From contig CAZKRY010000005.1 in the NCBI GenBank assembly GCA_964555355.1, positions 124,001 through 188,000 on the forward strand: DNA of 64,000 nt, read 5' to 3'. Positions 46,732 to 54,947 of the stretch are shown one piece after another. Source of the stretch: CAIKBL01 sp964555355. GTDB taxonomy: Bacteria > Pseudomonadota > Gammaproteobacteria > Ga0077536. A program made the translations under genes and the position numbers. A model generated the notes under the pieces. That model worked only from the letters and a program-made list of their open reading frames with translations, was not told where the DNA came from and searched no databases. Each line of letters opens with the position of its first letter. Position 1 is the first letter of the stretch.

Positions 46732-47491
46732 GGCGATGCCGGCGTCAACGCATGTGGAAGTGCGGGACTTGACCATGGCCTACGGCGACTTTGTCGTGCA
46801 GCGCGATCTCAATTTCAAGATCAACCGCGGCGATATATTCATCATCATGGGTGACAGCGGCTGTGGCAAAAGTACGCTGTTGCGCCATATGATTGGGCTC
46901 AAGAATCCGGCGCGCGGCGAGATTTTCTACAATGGCGAACCCTTTCTCGCGGCGTCACCAGAGGCGCGCGAAGCGCGGTTACGCACTTTCGGCATCATGT
47001 ACCAAGCCGGCGCTTTATGGAGTTCGATGACACTGGCCGAAAACATCGCGTTGACATTGGAGCAATATACCGCCCTTTCCGCGCCCGAGATCCGCGAACT
47101 CGCCGCGCTGAAGCTTGCGCTAGTCGGGCTCGCCGGGTTCGAAGATTATTACCCTTCCGAGATCAGCGGCGGTATGCAAAAGCGCGCGGGACTCGCGCGG
47201 GCCATGGCGCTCGATCCCGAAATATTGTTTTTCGACGAACCCTCGGCCGGACTCGATCCATTGAGTTCCAAACGCTTGGATGAGCTGATCGTTGAATTAA
47301 AACGCAGTCTTGGCGCGACCGTGGTGGTGGTCACGCACGAATTACCCAGTATTTTCGCCATCGGCACCAATGCCATCTTCATGGATGCCGAAAGACGCAC
47401 AATTGTCGCGCAAGGCTCGCCGCGACAAATGCTCGATGAATGTAAGGACCCAAAGGTGCAACGCTTTCTTACGCGCGGAGAGGCCGCATGA
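46712..47491 (+). CDS. MlaF-type ABC transporter ATPase
   Basis: The 259-residue ATPase powers the lipid transporter. It shows Walker A GDSGCGKST, a Q-loop region MYQAGALWSSMTLAENIAL, signature ISGGMQKRAGLARAMAL, Walker B ILFFDEPSAGLD and a switch His in VVVTHELPSI. The ATG at 46712 overlaps the permease by 20 bp; the ATG at 46736 (MPASTHVE) follows TGGTGAGGCG and is a good alternative. Its stop overlaps the MCE gene start as ATGA. Confidence 0.95.
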   Translation: MTSSVGEAMPASTHVEVRDLTMAYGDFVVQRDLNFKINRGDIFIIMGDSGCGKSTLLRHMIGLKNPARGEIFYNGEPFLAASPEAREARLRTFGIMYQAGALWSSMTLAENIALTLEQYTALSAPEIRELAALKLALVGLAGFEDYYPSEISGGMQKRAGLARAMALDPEILFFDEPSAGLDPLSSKRLDELIVELKRSLGATVVVVTHELPSIFAIGTNAIFMDAERRTIVAQGSPRQMLDECKDPKVQRFLTRGEAA

Positions 47492-48555
47492 CGCAGCGGG
47501 TAAGTCCCACGCTGATCGGCGCGTTCATGCTGGGCGCGTTAGTACTTGTCGCGGTGGGGGTTGTGCTCTTTGGCTCCGGTAAGTGGTTTAAAGACACCGC
47601 CGCGTGCGTCATGTATTTCGAGGGCGATGTGCAGGGCTTGAACGTGGGGGCCGCGGTTAAGTTTCGCGGGGTGAAAATCGGTGAGGTGACGTCGATTTCA
47701 ACCAGACTTGATCGCAAAACACTCGAGGTGCGTATTCCGGTTTATGTCGACCTCATCGATCCCGATGCCCAACTCTATGGTCGCAGCGTGGAAGGCGAGC
47801 CGGAAGATCCCATTCGTGCGCTAGTCGATCGCGGCCTGCGGGCGCAACTACAAGCCGAAAGTTTGGTCACCGGCCAACTCTTTGTGCAGCTAGATTTCTA
47901 CCCGGATGCGCCGACGCATCCGGGGCCAGCGCTCGATCCATTGTCGAGGCGACATGAAATTCCGACGGTCCCCACCATTTTGCAAAAGGCGCAGACGACG
48001 CTGCGGCAAGTCCTGGAGAAGGTGGAAAAGTTACCACTCGAAGAAATGTTGGCGTCGCTGCAAGGTGCACTCGCGGGGGCCAATGCATTGTTGAATTCAC
48101 CGGAGCTGCGCCGCGCGCCGACCGATGCGGCAGAGACACTCGCCGAAGTGCGGGCCGTCGCCGCCAAGCTCGATGCCGAGAGTGCGCCACTGCTCGCGCG
48201 CGCGGATCGCGCCATCGCGAATATCGATCGCGCGGCGCAAGCCTTGGTGCCCTTGGCCGCGAGTGGTGAACGGATGGTGCAAACCATCGATAAGCTTGCC
48301 GCCAATGACGCCGCGCGCGTGTTGGGCGAGATCGAGCGCACTGCGCAAGAAGCACAACGCGCGCTTGCGCAAACTCGCGCCACGATGACGAGCGTCGAGG
48401 AGCTAACGCTACCCACCTCCGCCGTCGGCCATCAGCTGCGGGAGGCGCTCACCGAATTGACAGCCGCCGCGCGCGCTGTGCGAGGTCTCGCGGATGCGCT
48501 GGAAGCGCAACCCAATGCGGTTTTGTTCGGCAAGCAACCCGAGAGCGCGCCATGA
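47488..48555 (+). CDS. MCE (MlaD-type) substrate-binding protein
   Basis: A 355-residue periplasmic protein anchored by one N-terminal helix (LIGAFMLGALVLVAVGVVLFG). A single MCE domain follows (about 35-150) with VQGLNVGAAVKFRGVKIGEV. A long helical C-terminal half, rich in Ala and Glu (for example AQEAQRALAQTRATMTSVEEL), probably forms part of the trans-periplasmic tunnel seen in longer MCE systems. The ATG overlaps the ATPase stop, and the stop overlaps the next start (ATGA). Confidence 0.93.
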   Translation: MTQRVSPTLIGAFMLGALVLVAVGVVLFGSGKWFKDTAACVMYFEGDVQGLNVGAAVKFRGVKIGEVTSISTRLDRKTLEVRIPVYVDLIDPDAQLYGRSVEGEPEDPIRALVDRGLRAQLQAESLVTGQLFVQLDFYPDAPTHPGPALDPLSRRHEIPTVPTILQKAQTTLRQVLEKVEKLPLEEMLASLQGALAGANALLNSPELRRAPTDAAETLAEVRAVAAKLDAESAPLLARADRAIANIDRAAQALVPLAASGERMVQTIDKLAANDAARVLGEIERTAQEAQRALAQTRATMTSVEELTLPTSAVGHQLREALTELTAAARAVRGLADALEAQPNAVLFGKQPESAP

Positions 48556-49136
48556 TAAGAGCCTGGTTCTTACTCCTGCTTTGCGTGTTGTACCTGAACG
48601 GTTGCGCGTTGGCCCCAACTGTCGTCCCCACCCGGCTTTTTGTGCTCACTCCGCTGGCGGTCGCCGACGGTGCCCATCAAGCGAAGACTGATTTGATCGT
48701 TGGACCGGTCGAACTCCCGGCCTACACGGAACGCCCGCAGATGTTGGTATTACAAGGCGAGACAGAACTCATTCCATTGCGTGACGCACGCTGGGCCGAG
48801 CCGCTCACCAAAAATGTCGAGCGTGTGATGGCGGAGAATTTATCGCGACTGATGGGCGCTCACGTTACGCTGCTCGGCGGGGCGAGCGCGCCCGGCGCGT
48901 TGCAAGTGACCGTCGCGTTTAGCGATATCGTGGCGACAGATTCAGGTGACGTGCGTGTCATCGCCAGTTGGCGCGTATTAGGCGACGGCGGCCGTGTACA
49001 ACGCGCAAGCGGCAAGACACAGATTGAATTGGCGGCGAGTGTTAGCGATGGATCGTCGTACGCGCAGGCGCTGAGTCGGGCGCTGGCGGACTTAAGCACT
49101 AAGCTTGCGGACGCGGTGATTGGCGCGCCAAAGTAG
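48552..49136 (+). CDS. PqiC-type outer-membrane lipoprotein
   Basis: A 194-residue lipoprotein with the lipobox LNGC at residues 15-18 after a hydrophobic signal (WFLLLLCVLY). It belongs to the ABC-type transport auxiliary lipoprotein (PqiC/DUF330) family: LIVGPVELPAYTERPQMLVLQGETELIPLRDARWAEPL. It should tie the MCE tunnel to the outer membrane. It is the last gene of the four-gene operon, with ATGA overlap upstream. The GTAG-type repeat pair follows 4 bp after its stop. Confidence 0.9.
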   Translation: MIRAWFLLLLCVLYLNGCALAPTVVPTRLFVLTPLAVADGAHQAKTDLIVGPVELPAYTERPQMLVLQGETELIPLRDARWAEPLTKNVERVMAENLSRLMGAHVTLLGGASAPGALQVTVAFSDIVATDSGDVRVIASWRVLGDGGRVQRASGKTQIELAASVSDGSSYAQALSRALADLSTKLADAVIGAPK

Positions 49137-49140
49137 CAAA

Positions 49141-49251
49141 GTAGGTTGGGGTGAGCAACGCGAACCCCAACATCCGACCTTTGAATGGCCAACGAATTCC
49201 GGCGCAAGAAGTTGGATTTTGTTGGGGTTTGCTACGCTCACCCCAACCTAC
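49141..49251. repeat. Inverted pair of GTAG-type REP sequences
   Basis: Two hairpin units in opposite orientation: 49141-49171 starting GTAG with arms GTTGGGGT/ACCCCAAC, and 49221-49251 ending CTAC with the same arms reversed. The units are separated by 49 bp whose ends also pair (ATCCGAC/GTTGGAT). A 5-prime GTAG is the hallmark of REPs mobilised by REP-associated transposases. The pair fills the space between the PqiC gene and the converging recQ; the terminal TAG of recQ lies in its last bases. Confidence 0.88.
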
Positions 49252-51050
49252 GAGACGTCATCGGAATGCGCCGTGATCACCTCTAAAAACGACGCCCCAT
49301 ATCGTTCCAACTTCGCGGCTCCGACTCCTGGCAATTCGCGCAGCGCATCCAACGACTCCGGTTTCACGACCGCCATCGCGCGCAACGTCGAATCGTGAAA
49401 GATGATATACGGCGGCACACCGTGTTGCGTGGCGAGCTGTTTGCGATGGGCACGCAATGCTTCGAACAATGGGCTTTCGAATGTCGCCGGTGCTGCGGCC
49501 TTCGTGCGCTTACGTGTCGGCTTACGCGTGGTTTCGTCACGCAGTTCCAACACCATTTCCCCGCGCAATAGCGGGCGGCTCTGCTCGGTCAATTTGAGTG
49601 CGCCGAAGCGTTCGACTTCTGTGAGTAAATAGCCGCGCACCACTAGCTGGCGCAAAATCGAGCGCCATTGATTGGTCGCGAGGTCATTGCCTAAACCAAA
49701 CACATTGAGCTTGTCGTGGCCGAATTGAGAGACTTTATCGCTGCTAATCCCGCGTAGCACATCGATGACATGCGCCGCGCCGAACCGCTGTCCGGTGCGA
49801 TACACGCAAGACAACAGCTGTTGCGCGCGCAATGTAGCATCCCACGTTACCGGCGGTTGCAAACAAATATCGCAATTGCCGCAGTCGTCGGTTTGCGTGT
49901 CCCCAAAATACGCGAGCAATGCGCGGCGCCGGCAGGTGGTGATATCACACCAGCCTAAGAAAGCCTCGAGCTTGTGATGTTGGATGCGTTTGTGCTGCGG
50001 CTCGGCATTCGACTGCTCGACGAATTGCCGAAGCTGGACGACATCCTGCAGGCCATAAATCATCCAGGCCTCAGCCGGTTCGCCGTCGCGCCCGGCGCGA
50101 CCCGTTTCCTGATAATACGCTTCGATACTTTTGGGCAGATCGAGATGCGCTACGAACCGCACATCGGGTTTATCGATGCCCATGCCGAAGGCAATCGTGG
50201 CGCAGATGATAAGGCCGTCCTCACTCAAGAAACGTGCTTGATTACGGGCGCGCGGTCCGGCCTCCATGCCGGCGTGATACGGAAGCGCCGGGTAGCCTTG
50301 CGCGGTAAGCCAGGCAGCGGTGAGTTCGGTTTTGTCGCGCGACAAACAGTACACGATGCCGGCCTGCCCGCGATGCGGCGTGAGAAAGCGCGCGAGCTGT
50401 GCGCGCGCATCGCTCTTATAGCCAACGCGATAACGGATATTCGGACGATCAAAACTACTGACAAACCAACGTGGATCGCTGAGCGCCAAGCGTTCCGCGA
50501 TTTCGAGCCGAGTGCGGGCGTCCGCGGTAGCTGTAAGCGCTAAGCGCGGAACACCGGGAAAGTGTTCGGCAAGCACCGCGAGTTGGAGGTATTCCGGACG
50601 GAAATCGTGCCCCCATTGCGAGACACAATGCGCTTCGTCAATGGCGATGAGTGCAAGCGGGTGTTGGCGCAGAAAGTCGAGTGTATCCTCGCGCAACAGT
50701 CGTTCGGGCGCGACGTATAAGAGGTCCAGACGCTCGGCCGCCACCTCTTGCATGACGCGAGCTTGCTCGGACAGCGATTGACTGGAATTCAAGTACGCGG
50801 CCCTGATACCGAGTTCACGCAAACCCGTGACTTGATCCTGCATTAAGGCGATCAACGGCGAGACGACGAGTCCTACCCCGGGCCGTAACAATGCCGGAAT
50901 TTGAAAACACACCGACTTGCCGCCGCCGGTCGGCATCAACACCACGCTGTCGAAACCGGCTAAAGTGGCGTCAATGACCGCGGCTTGATGGCCACGGAAG
51001 GCGGCGTAACCGTAACGTTCTTGGAGAATATTGAGCGCGGGCGTGGACAT
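49248..51050 (-). CDS. recQ: RecQ ATP-dependent DNA helicase
   Basis: This 600-residue 3-prime to 5-prime helicase acts in recombination and fork repair. Motifs are LMPTGGGKSVCFQIPAL (Walker A), AIDEAHCVSQWGHDFRPEY (DEAH), ALTATAD, HYAG-type LPYHAGME, and QETGRAGRDGEPA. A zinc-binding RQC region CDITTCRRRALLAYFGD with CGNCDICL is present. A C-terminal HRDC domain closes the protein. The start at 51050 (MSTPALNILQERYGY) fits E. coli RecQ; the frame is open to 51134. The stop codon lies within the REP pair. Confidence 0.96.
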   Translation of the reverse strand: MSTPALNILQERYGYAAFRGHQAAVIDATLAGFDSVVLMPTGGGKSVCFQIPALLRPGVGLVVSPLIALMQDQVTGLRELGIRAAYLNSSQSLSEQARVMQEVAAERLDLLYVAPERLLREDTLDFLRQHPLALIAIDEAHCVSQWGHDFRPEYLQLAVLAEHFPGVPRLALTATADARTRLEIAERLALSDPRWFVSSFDRPNIRYRVGYKSDARAQLARFLTPHRGQAGIVYCLSRDKTELTAAWLTAQGYPALPYHAGMEAGPRARNQARFLSEDGLIICATIAFGMGIDKPDVRFVAHLDLPKSIEAYYQETGRAGRDGEPAEAWMIYGLQDVVQLRQFVEQSNAEPQHKRIQHHKLEAFLGWCDITTCRRRALLAYFGDTQTDDCGNCDICLQPPVTWDATLRAQQLLSCVYRTGQRFGAAHVIDVLRGISSDKVSQFGHDKLNVFGLGNDLATNQWRSILRQLVVRGYLLTEVERFGALKLTEQSRPLLRGEMVLELRDETTRKPTRKRTKAAAPATFESPLFEALRAHRKQLATQHGVPPYIIFHDSTLRAMAVVKPESLDALRELPGVGAAKLERYGASFLEVITAHSDDVS

Positions 51051-51105
51051 CGGTGGATTATAGGGGACAGGGCGAAGTGACTGTGGTGCGTCTTCAGCCT
51101 TGCGC

Positions 51106-51315
51106 GTGGAAGAGTTTGTGATCTTTTCCTGCAAGCGGAAGAGGGTACGGTAAGGGTCTTNNNNNNNNNNNNNNNNNNNNNNNNNNNNNNNNNNNNNNNN
51201 NNNNNNNNNNNNNNNNNNNNNNNNNNNNNNNNNNNNNNNNNNNNNNNNNNNNNNNNNNNNGTGGAAGAGTTTGTGATCTTTTCCTGCAAGCGGAAGAGGG
51301 TACGGTAAGGGTCTT
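51106..51315. other. Assembly gap with identical 55-bp flanks
   Basis: One hundred N fill 51161-51260. The 55 bp before the gap (51106-51160) are identical to the 55 bp after it (51261-51315). This is most simply two contigs that share one k-mer of overlap, so real DNA probably has one copy and no 100-bp unknown. A true repeat cannot be excluded. It lies between recQ and the dehydrogenase gene. Confidence 0.9.
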
Positions 51316-51339
51316 TCTTTTTAGTGACGAGAATCAACC

Positions 51340-52116
51340 ATGAAAGTAGCTAACAAAATAGCCGTCATCACGGGCGGCGCGAGTGGGATCGGCGCGGCGT
51401 TGGCGCGGCGCTTTATCAAGGAAGGTGCTAAAGGCGTTGCGATTGCCGATGTGCAAACCGATGCGCTCCGTAAGCTAGCGGCCGAAATCGGCGCACTTGC
51501 GGTGCCGTGCAATGTGGCGCACGAACCCGACATCAAAAACTTGGTGGCGGAAGTCGAGCAAAAACTCGGCCCCATTGATGTCTTTTGTTCCAACGCCGGC
51601 ATTGCGCGGTTGGGCGATGAAGACGTGCCGAACGAGGAATGGCAACTCAATTGGGAAGTGCATGTCATGGCCCATGTCTACGCGGTGCGGGCCGTGGCGC
51701 CTAGCATGGTCGCGCGCGGTGGCGGATATTTTATTCATACGGCCTCAGCCGCCGGCCTATTGAGTCACATTCAATCGGCCACTTACTCGGTGACGAAACA
51801 CGCGGCGGTGGCATTCGCCGAGTGGGTTGCCATCAAATATCGCGACCAAGGGATCCGCGTCTCCGTCTTGGCGCCGCAAGCGGTGCGCACGCCGATGACG
51901 GATCGCCCGGACGGCGCCTCGGTCGCCAGTCGTGATGGCATGATTGAACCGGAACAGCTCGCCGATTGCGTCATCGCCACCATGGAGCGCGAAGCGTTTT
52001 TGATGCTCCCGCATCCGGTGGTACACGAATATATGAAGCGCAAAGTGAATGGTGTCGACCAATGGCTGGAAGGCATGAATCGGTGGCGAAAGCGCGCCGG
52101 TAGCCTGCGAACATAA
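51340..52116 (+). CDS. Short-chain dehydrogenase/reductase
   Basis: A 258-residue Rossmann oxidoreductase with cofactor loop TGGASGIGAA, SNAG at residues 85-88 and the Ser-Tyr-Lys set in HTASAAGLLSHIQSATYSVTKHA. It resembles fatty-acid-type and steroid-type dehydrogenases, but the substrate cannot be fixed. The ATG at 51340 lies just after the gap region. The enoyl-CoA hydratase gene follows 35 bp downstream on the same strand, so a beta-oxidation-like pair is likely. Confidence 0.88.
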   Translation: MKVANKIAVITGGASGIGAALARRFIKEGAKGVAIADVQTDALRKLAAEIGALAVPCNVAHEPDIKNLVAEVEQKLGPIDVFCSNAGIARLGDEDVPNEEWQLNWEVHVMAHVYAVRAVAPSMVARGGGYFIHTASAAGLLSHIQSATYSVTKHAAVAFAEWVAIKYRDQGIRVSVLAPQAVRTPMTDRPDGASVASRDGMIEPEQLADCVIATMEREAFLMLPHPVVHEYMKRKVNGVDQWLEGMNRWRKRAGSLRT

Positions 52117-52151
52117 CAATTTCGATTACCGTCAACGAGAGGCCAATACAC

Positions 52152-52955
52152 ATGGGCAAGACCGAACTTTCAATCGACAACCACATCGCTACGATCACGT
52201 TCACCAATCCACCGAAAGGCTTTTTTACGTCCGATATGGTGGCGCAGCTCGGCGCCATCATGGACCAGATAGAGGACGACCCGAACGTCCGCGCGATCAT
52301 TTTTACCGGCGGACTCCCGGATGTGTTTATCCGGCACTTCTCGGTGGAAGAAATCATCGGGATGGCGGAGGCACTCAAAAAGCGTCGCGCCGCCGGCCAA
52401 CCCGATCCGCGCTTTGCACGTACTGCGTTACGACGCGTGTGGGAGCAGGTCGACAACTGCCGCAAACCGACGATCGCCGCAATCAATGGCTTCTGCGGGG
52501 GCGGTGGCTGTGAACTGACTTTGTGCTGTGACATCCGTTTGGCCGGGCCCGGGCGTTACACCATTGGGCAAATGGAGATCATGGTCGGCTTGTTACCGGG
52601 GGCGGGTGGCACCACGCGTTTAGCGCGAGCAGTCGGCACCGGCAAAGCATTGGAGTGGGTTTTGCGGGGTCGGACTTTCTATCCCGAGGAAGCCGCGCGC
52701 GAAGGCCTGGTGCATCACTATATTGAAAGCGACGTGGTTGCCGCCGCACGCCAAATCGCCGAAGAGTTCATCGACAAGCCACCGGCCGCGCTCGCGTATA
52801 TCAAGCAGGTCATGCGTTCGAGCTACGGGCGTTCGACCGCGGATGGCGTGGACGAAGAAGGTGATCTATTCGCCAATCTTATTGCGCAGGACGCGCGCTG
52901 CGTCGAGATGATGAAAGACTATGTTGCCGGGGGACATCAGCTGAAGAAGGTGTAA
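52152..52955 (+). CDS. Enoyl-CoA hydratase/isomerase
   Basis: This 267-residue crotonase-fold enzyme carries both acids expected of a hydratase: a Glu in GGGGCELTLCCDIRLAG and a Glu in GQMEIMVGLLPGAGGTTRLARAVG. An alternative crotonase activity is possible because the family is diverse. The ATG is at 52152, preceded by CGAGAGG. With the preceding dehydrogenase it would hydrate and oxidise an acyl-CoA. Confidence 0.9.
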   Translation: MGKTELSIDNHIATITFTNPPKGFFTSDMVAQLGAIMDQIEDDPNVRAIIFTGGLPDVFIRHFSVEEIIGMAEALKKRRAAGQPDPRFARTALRRVWEQVDNCRKPTIAAINGFCGGGGCELTLCCDIRLAGPGRYTIGQMEIMVGLLPGAGGTTRLARAVGTGKALEWVLRGRTFYPEEAAREGLVHHYIESDVVAAARQIAEEFIDKPPAALAYIKQVMRSSYGRSTADGVDEEGDLFANLIAQDARCVEMMKDYVAGGHQLKKV

Positions 52956-52983
52956 GTGCCTGGCATCGGTGATTAAAGTTAGA

Positions 52984-53091
52984 ACCCTCTCCCGCCTGCG
53001 GGAGACGGCAGGGTGAGGGTCTTGATGCGGCATCAATAGAAGCGCTGCCCCGCACCCGGCGCTGCGCGCCGACCTCTCCCGGTGGGAGAGG
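52984..53091. repeat. Palindromic repeat element, copy G
   Basis: A type-X unit (52984-53020) and a type-Y unit (53048-53091) lie between the enoyl-CoA hydratase and the converging DUF2189 gene. The last hairpin is followed by eight T. Confidence 0.85.
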
Positions 53092-53099
53092 TTTTTTTT
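53073..53099 (+). terminator. Repeat-derived terminator after the hydratase gene
   Basis: CCTCTCCC, loop GGT, GGGAGAGG and then eight T form a typical intrinsic terminator for the plus-strand dehydrogenase-hydratase transcript. It is built from the last hairpin of repeat copy G. Its T-tract touches the stop codon of the converging DUF2189 gene. Confidence 0.75.
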
Positions 53100-53889
53100 A
53101 TAACCCCACAATCTCCCGATAGGCATGCCAGGTCGCATGTCCAATCACCGGCACCGCGACGATGAGCCCAAGATACATCGTCGCGAAGCCGGCCGCAGTC
53201 AGTAACGCGATCAATAAGCCCCACACCAGCATTGGCGCGGGATTATCGAGACACGTACGAATGCTAGTCAGCGCGGCGACAATGCCGTCGGTATCGCGGT
53301 CCATCATCATGGGGATGGAAACTACCGAGATTGCAAACACAAGCGTTGCAAAAAATCCGCCCACTGCGAAATAAGCGATCAGGAATTGCAGGTGCTCGGC
53401 CGAAAACAAATGTGCCATGAAATTCTCGAACGTCGGCATTTGATCTGGGAACGATACCGCAATCACCACCAGCGATGCGCGCGACCAAAGAAGCAACAGC
53501 ACGCCGAGGACTAAACCGAATACGCCAAGTGAGGCGAGATTCGGCCGCCACGCGACCAAGCTTGCCGCCAGCGCGAGCGATTCTCCTTGCCCGTGCTTGC
53601 GCGATAAATCGTAAAGACCAATCGCGAGAAACGGGCCGACCAACAAGAATCCGCTGGTCAACGCCCACACGTATTCGTAGGCGTGCCGAAAGACATAAGA
53701 AACGAACCAACCCATCAGCGCGAATACAAAGCCATAAAACACACTGGCGTTACCGATCGAACGAAAATCACTCCAGCCGGCACGAAGCCAGCGAAACGGC
53801 GCCGTGAGGGTAATTCGATTGATGGGCGGTAAGAGTGACGCGCCATGCGTTACTGGGGGTGGCGTGGAAACCCCGTCTGTGTTTTGCAT
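53098..53889 (-). CDS. DUF2189 membrane protein
   Basis: A 263-residue inner-membrane protein of the DUF2189 family. Six hydrophobic segments are visible, for example ASVFYGFVFALMGWFVSYVF, LGVFGLVLGVLLLLWSRASL and MLVWGLLIALLTAAGFATMYL. The family motif ISVVSIPMMMDRDTDGIVAALTSI lies between segments, and GLIVAVPVIGHATWHAYREIV is near the C terminus. Function unknown. It is monocistronic, converging with the hydratase gene. Confidence 0.9.
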   Translation of the reverse strand: MQNTDGVSTPPPVTHGASLLPPINRITLTAPFRWLRAGWSDFRSIGNASVFYGFVFALMGWFVSYVFRHAYEYVWALTSGFLLVGPFLAIGLYDLSRKHGQGESLALAASLVAWRPNLASLGVFGLVLGVLLLLWSRASLVVIAVSFPDQMPTFENFMAHLFSAEHLQFLIAYFAVGGFFATLVFAISVVSIPMMMDRDTDGIVAALTSIRTCLDNPAPMLVWGLLIALLTAAGFATMYLGLIVAVPVIGHATWHAYREIVGL

Positions 53890-54024
53890 AGCGGCCGCTC
53901 CTTCGCTGAGCCAGCATCCAATGCGTCTAGGTTGTCGGAACGTATAGACGCTGCCAGTGGTCGGTGTGTTCCGGAGATTTATCCATTTTCGTATTTAAAG
54001 TATCACCTCGCCTAGGGAGTTGAT

Positions 54025-54933
54025 TCAGATCACGTCAACGCTGAGCCGCCCGGTCTGTCGTAGGTGTGTGAGATGCGCACGCACGGACATCGACGCGGCC
54101 GGGTGCAGCTTGGGATCGACTTCGGAGTAAATGATTCGAACCATCTCGGCGAGCGTCGTGATGCCGTGTTGGAGGCAGGCTTCAATCTGCGTTTCACGCG
54201 CTGCGCGGTGGGTATGCAGGGCACTCACAAATGCCTGCGGCGCCGTGATCGGCCCGCCGTGTGTCGGGTAATACACGGCGTCGTCGCGCGCGATGAGCTT
54301 GCGCAGGCTCGCGAAGTATTCCGCCATATCGCCATCCGGCGGCACGATGACGGTGGTCGACCAGCCCATGACATGATCACCGCTAAAGAGCGCGCGGCCT
54401 TCGCGCCAAGCGTAGCAAACGTGATTGGAGGTATGCCCTGGCGTGAAGACGCATTCAAAACTAAATCCGTCGCCGGTGATGACATCGCCATCGCGCACCA
54501 CGACATCCGGTTTAAAAGCCGTGTCGCCGCCTTCTTCCATGGCAACGCCGGTAATCTTTTTGCCCGCCGCGTGCGGGCCAAAGCCATAAGTTGACGCGCC
54601 TGTCGCTTGCCGCACTGGCGCCGCGGCCGGTGAGTGATCGCCATGCGTGTGCGTGATGAGTAAGTGCGTGATTTGTTCGCCTTTAAGTCCATCCAATAAT
54701 GCTCGCACGTGAGAATCGACCAACGGGCCTGGATCGATCACCGCGACATTGCCATGCCCGACGATATAGGTACCCGTGCCGTGAAACGTAAACGCGTTGC
54801 CATTCGGCGCGAGCAGGCGGCGTAAGCCCGGCGCTATCTCAACGATTTCTCCATAGCGCGGCGTGTATTCGCGGTTATACGGAATGTTGGGCAGCGTGAC
54901 GCCGAGATCGGCGGCTTTAGATAACGACGGCAT
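54025..54933 (-). CDS. Metallo-beta-lactamase-fold hydrolase (LACTB2-like)
   Basis: A 302-residue MBL-fold enzyme with the zinc motif THTHGDHS (His95, His97, Asp99, His100), later metal ligands in FTPGHTSNH and FSGDHVMG, and YYPTHGGPI. A winged-helix-like C-terminal domain (about 225-302) is typical of the LACTB2/BLACT type. The substrate is unknown; hydrolysis of an RNA or thioester substrate is possible. It lies 14 bp after the ActP stop, so it is probably part of the DUF485-ActP transcript. Confidence 0.88.
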   Translation of the reverse strand: MPSLSKAADLGVTLPNIPYNREYTPRYGEIVEIAPGLRRLLAPNGNAFTFHGTGTYIVGHGNVAVIDPGPLVDSHVRALLDGLKGEQITHLLITHTHGDHSPAAAPVRQATGASTYGFGPHAAGKKITGVAMEEGGDTAFKPDVVVRDGDVITGDGFSFECVFTPGHTSNHVCYAWREGRALFSGDHVMGWSTTVIVPPDGDMAEYFASLRKLIARDDAVYYPTHGGPITAPQAFVSALHTHRAARETQIEACLQHGITTLAEMVRIIYSEVDPKLHPAASMSVRAHLTHLRQTGRLSVDVI

Positions 54934-54947
54934 TGCTGAATCCTTCT

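Noticed and set aside
51161..51260. Protein containing X residues spanning the gap
   Set aside because: It is a translation of the N run and adjoining repeat, not a gene.
10570..53091. CRISPR array
   Set aside because: The repeats are palindromic, scattered over intergenic spaces and not regularly spaced, and no cas gene is present.
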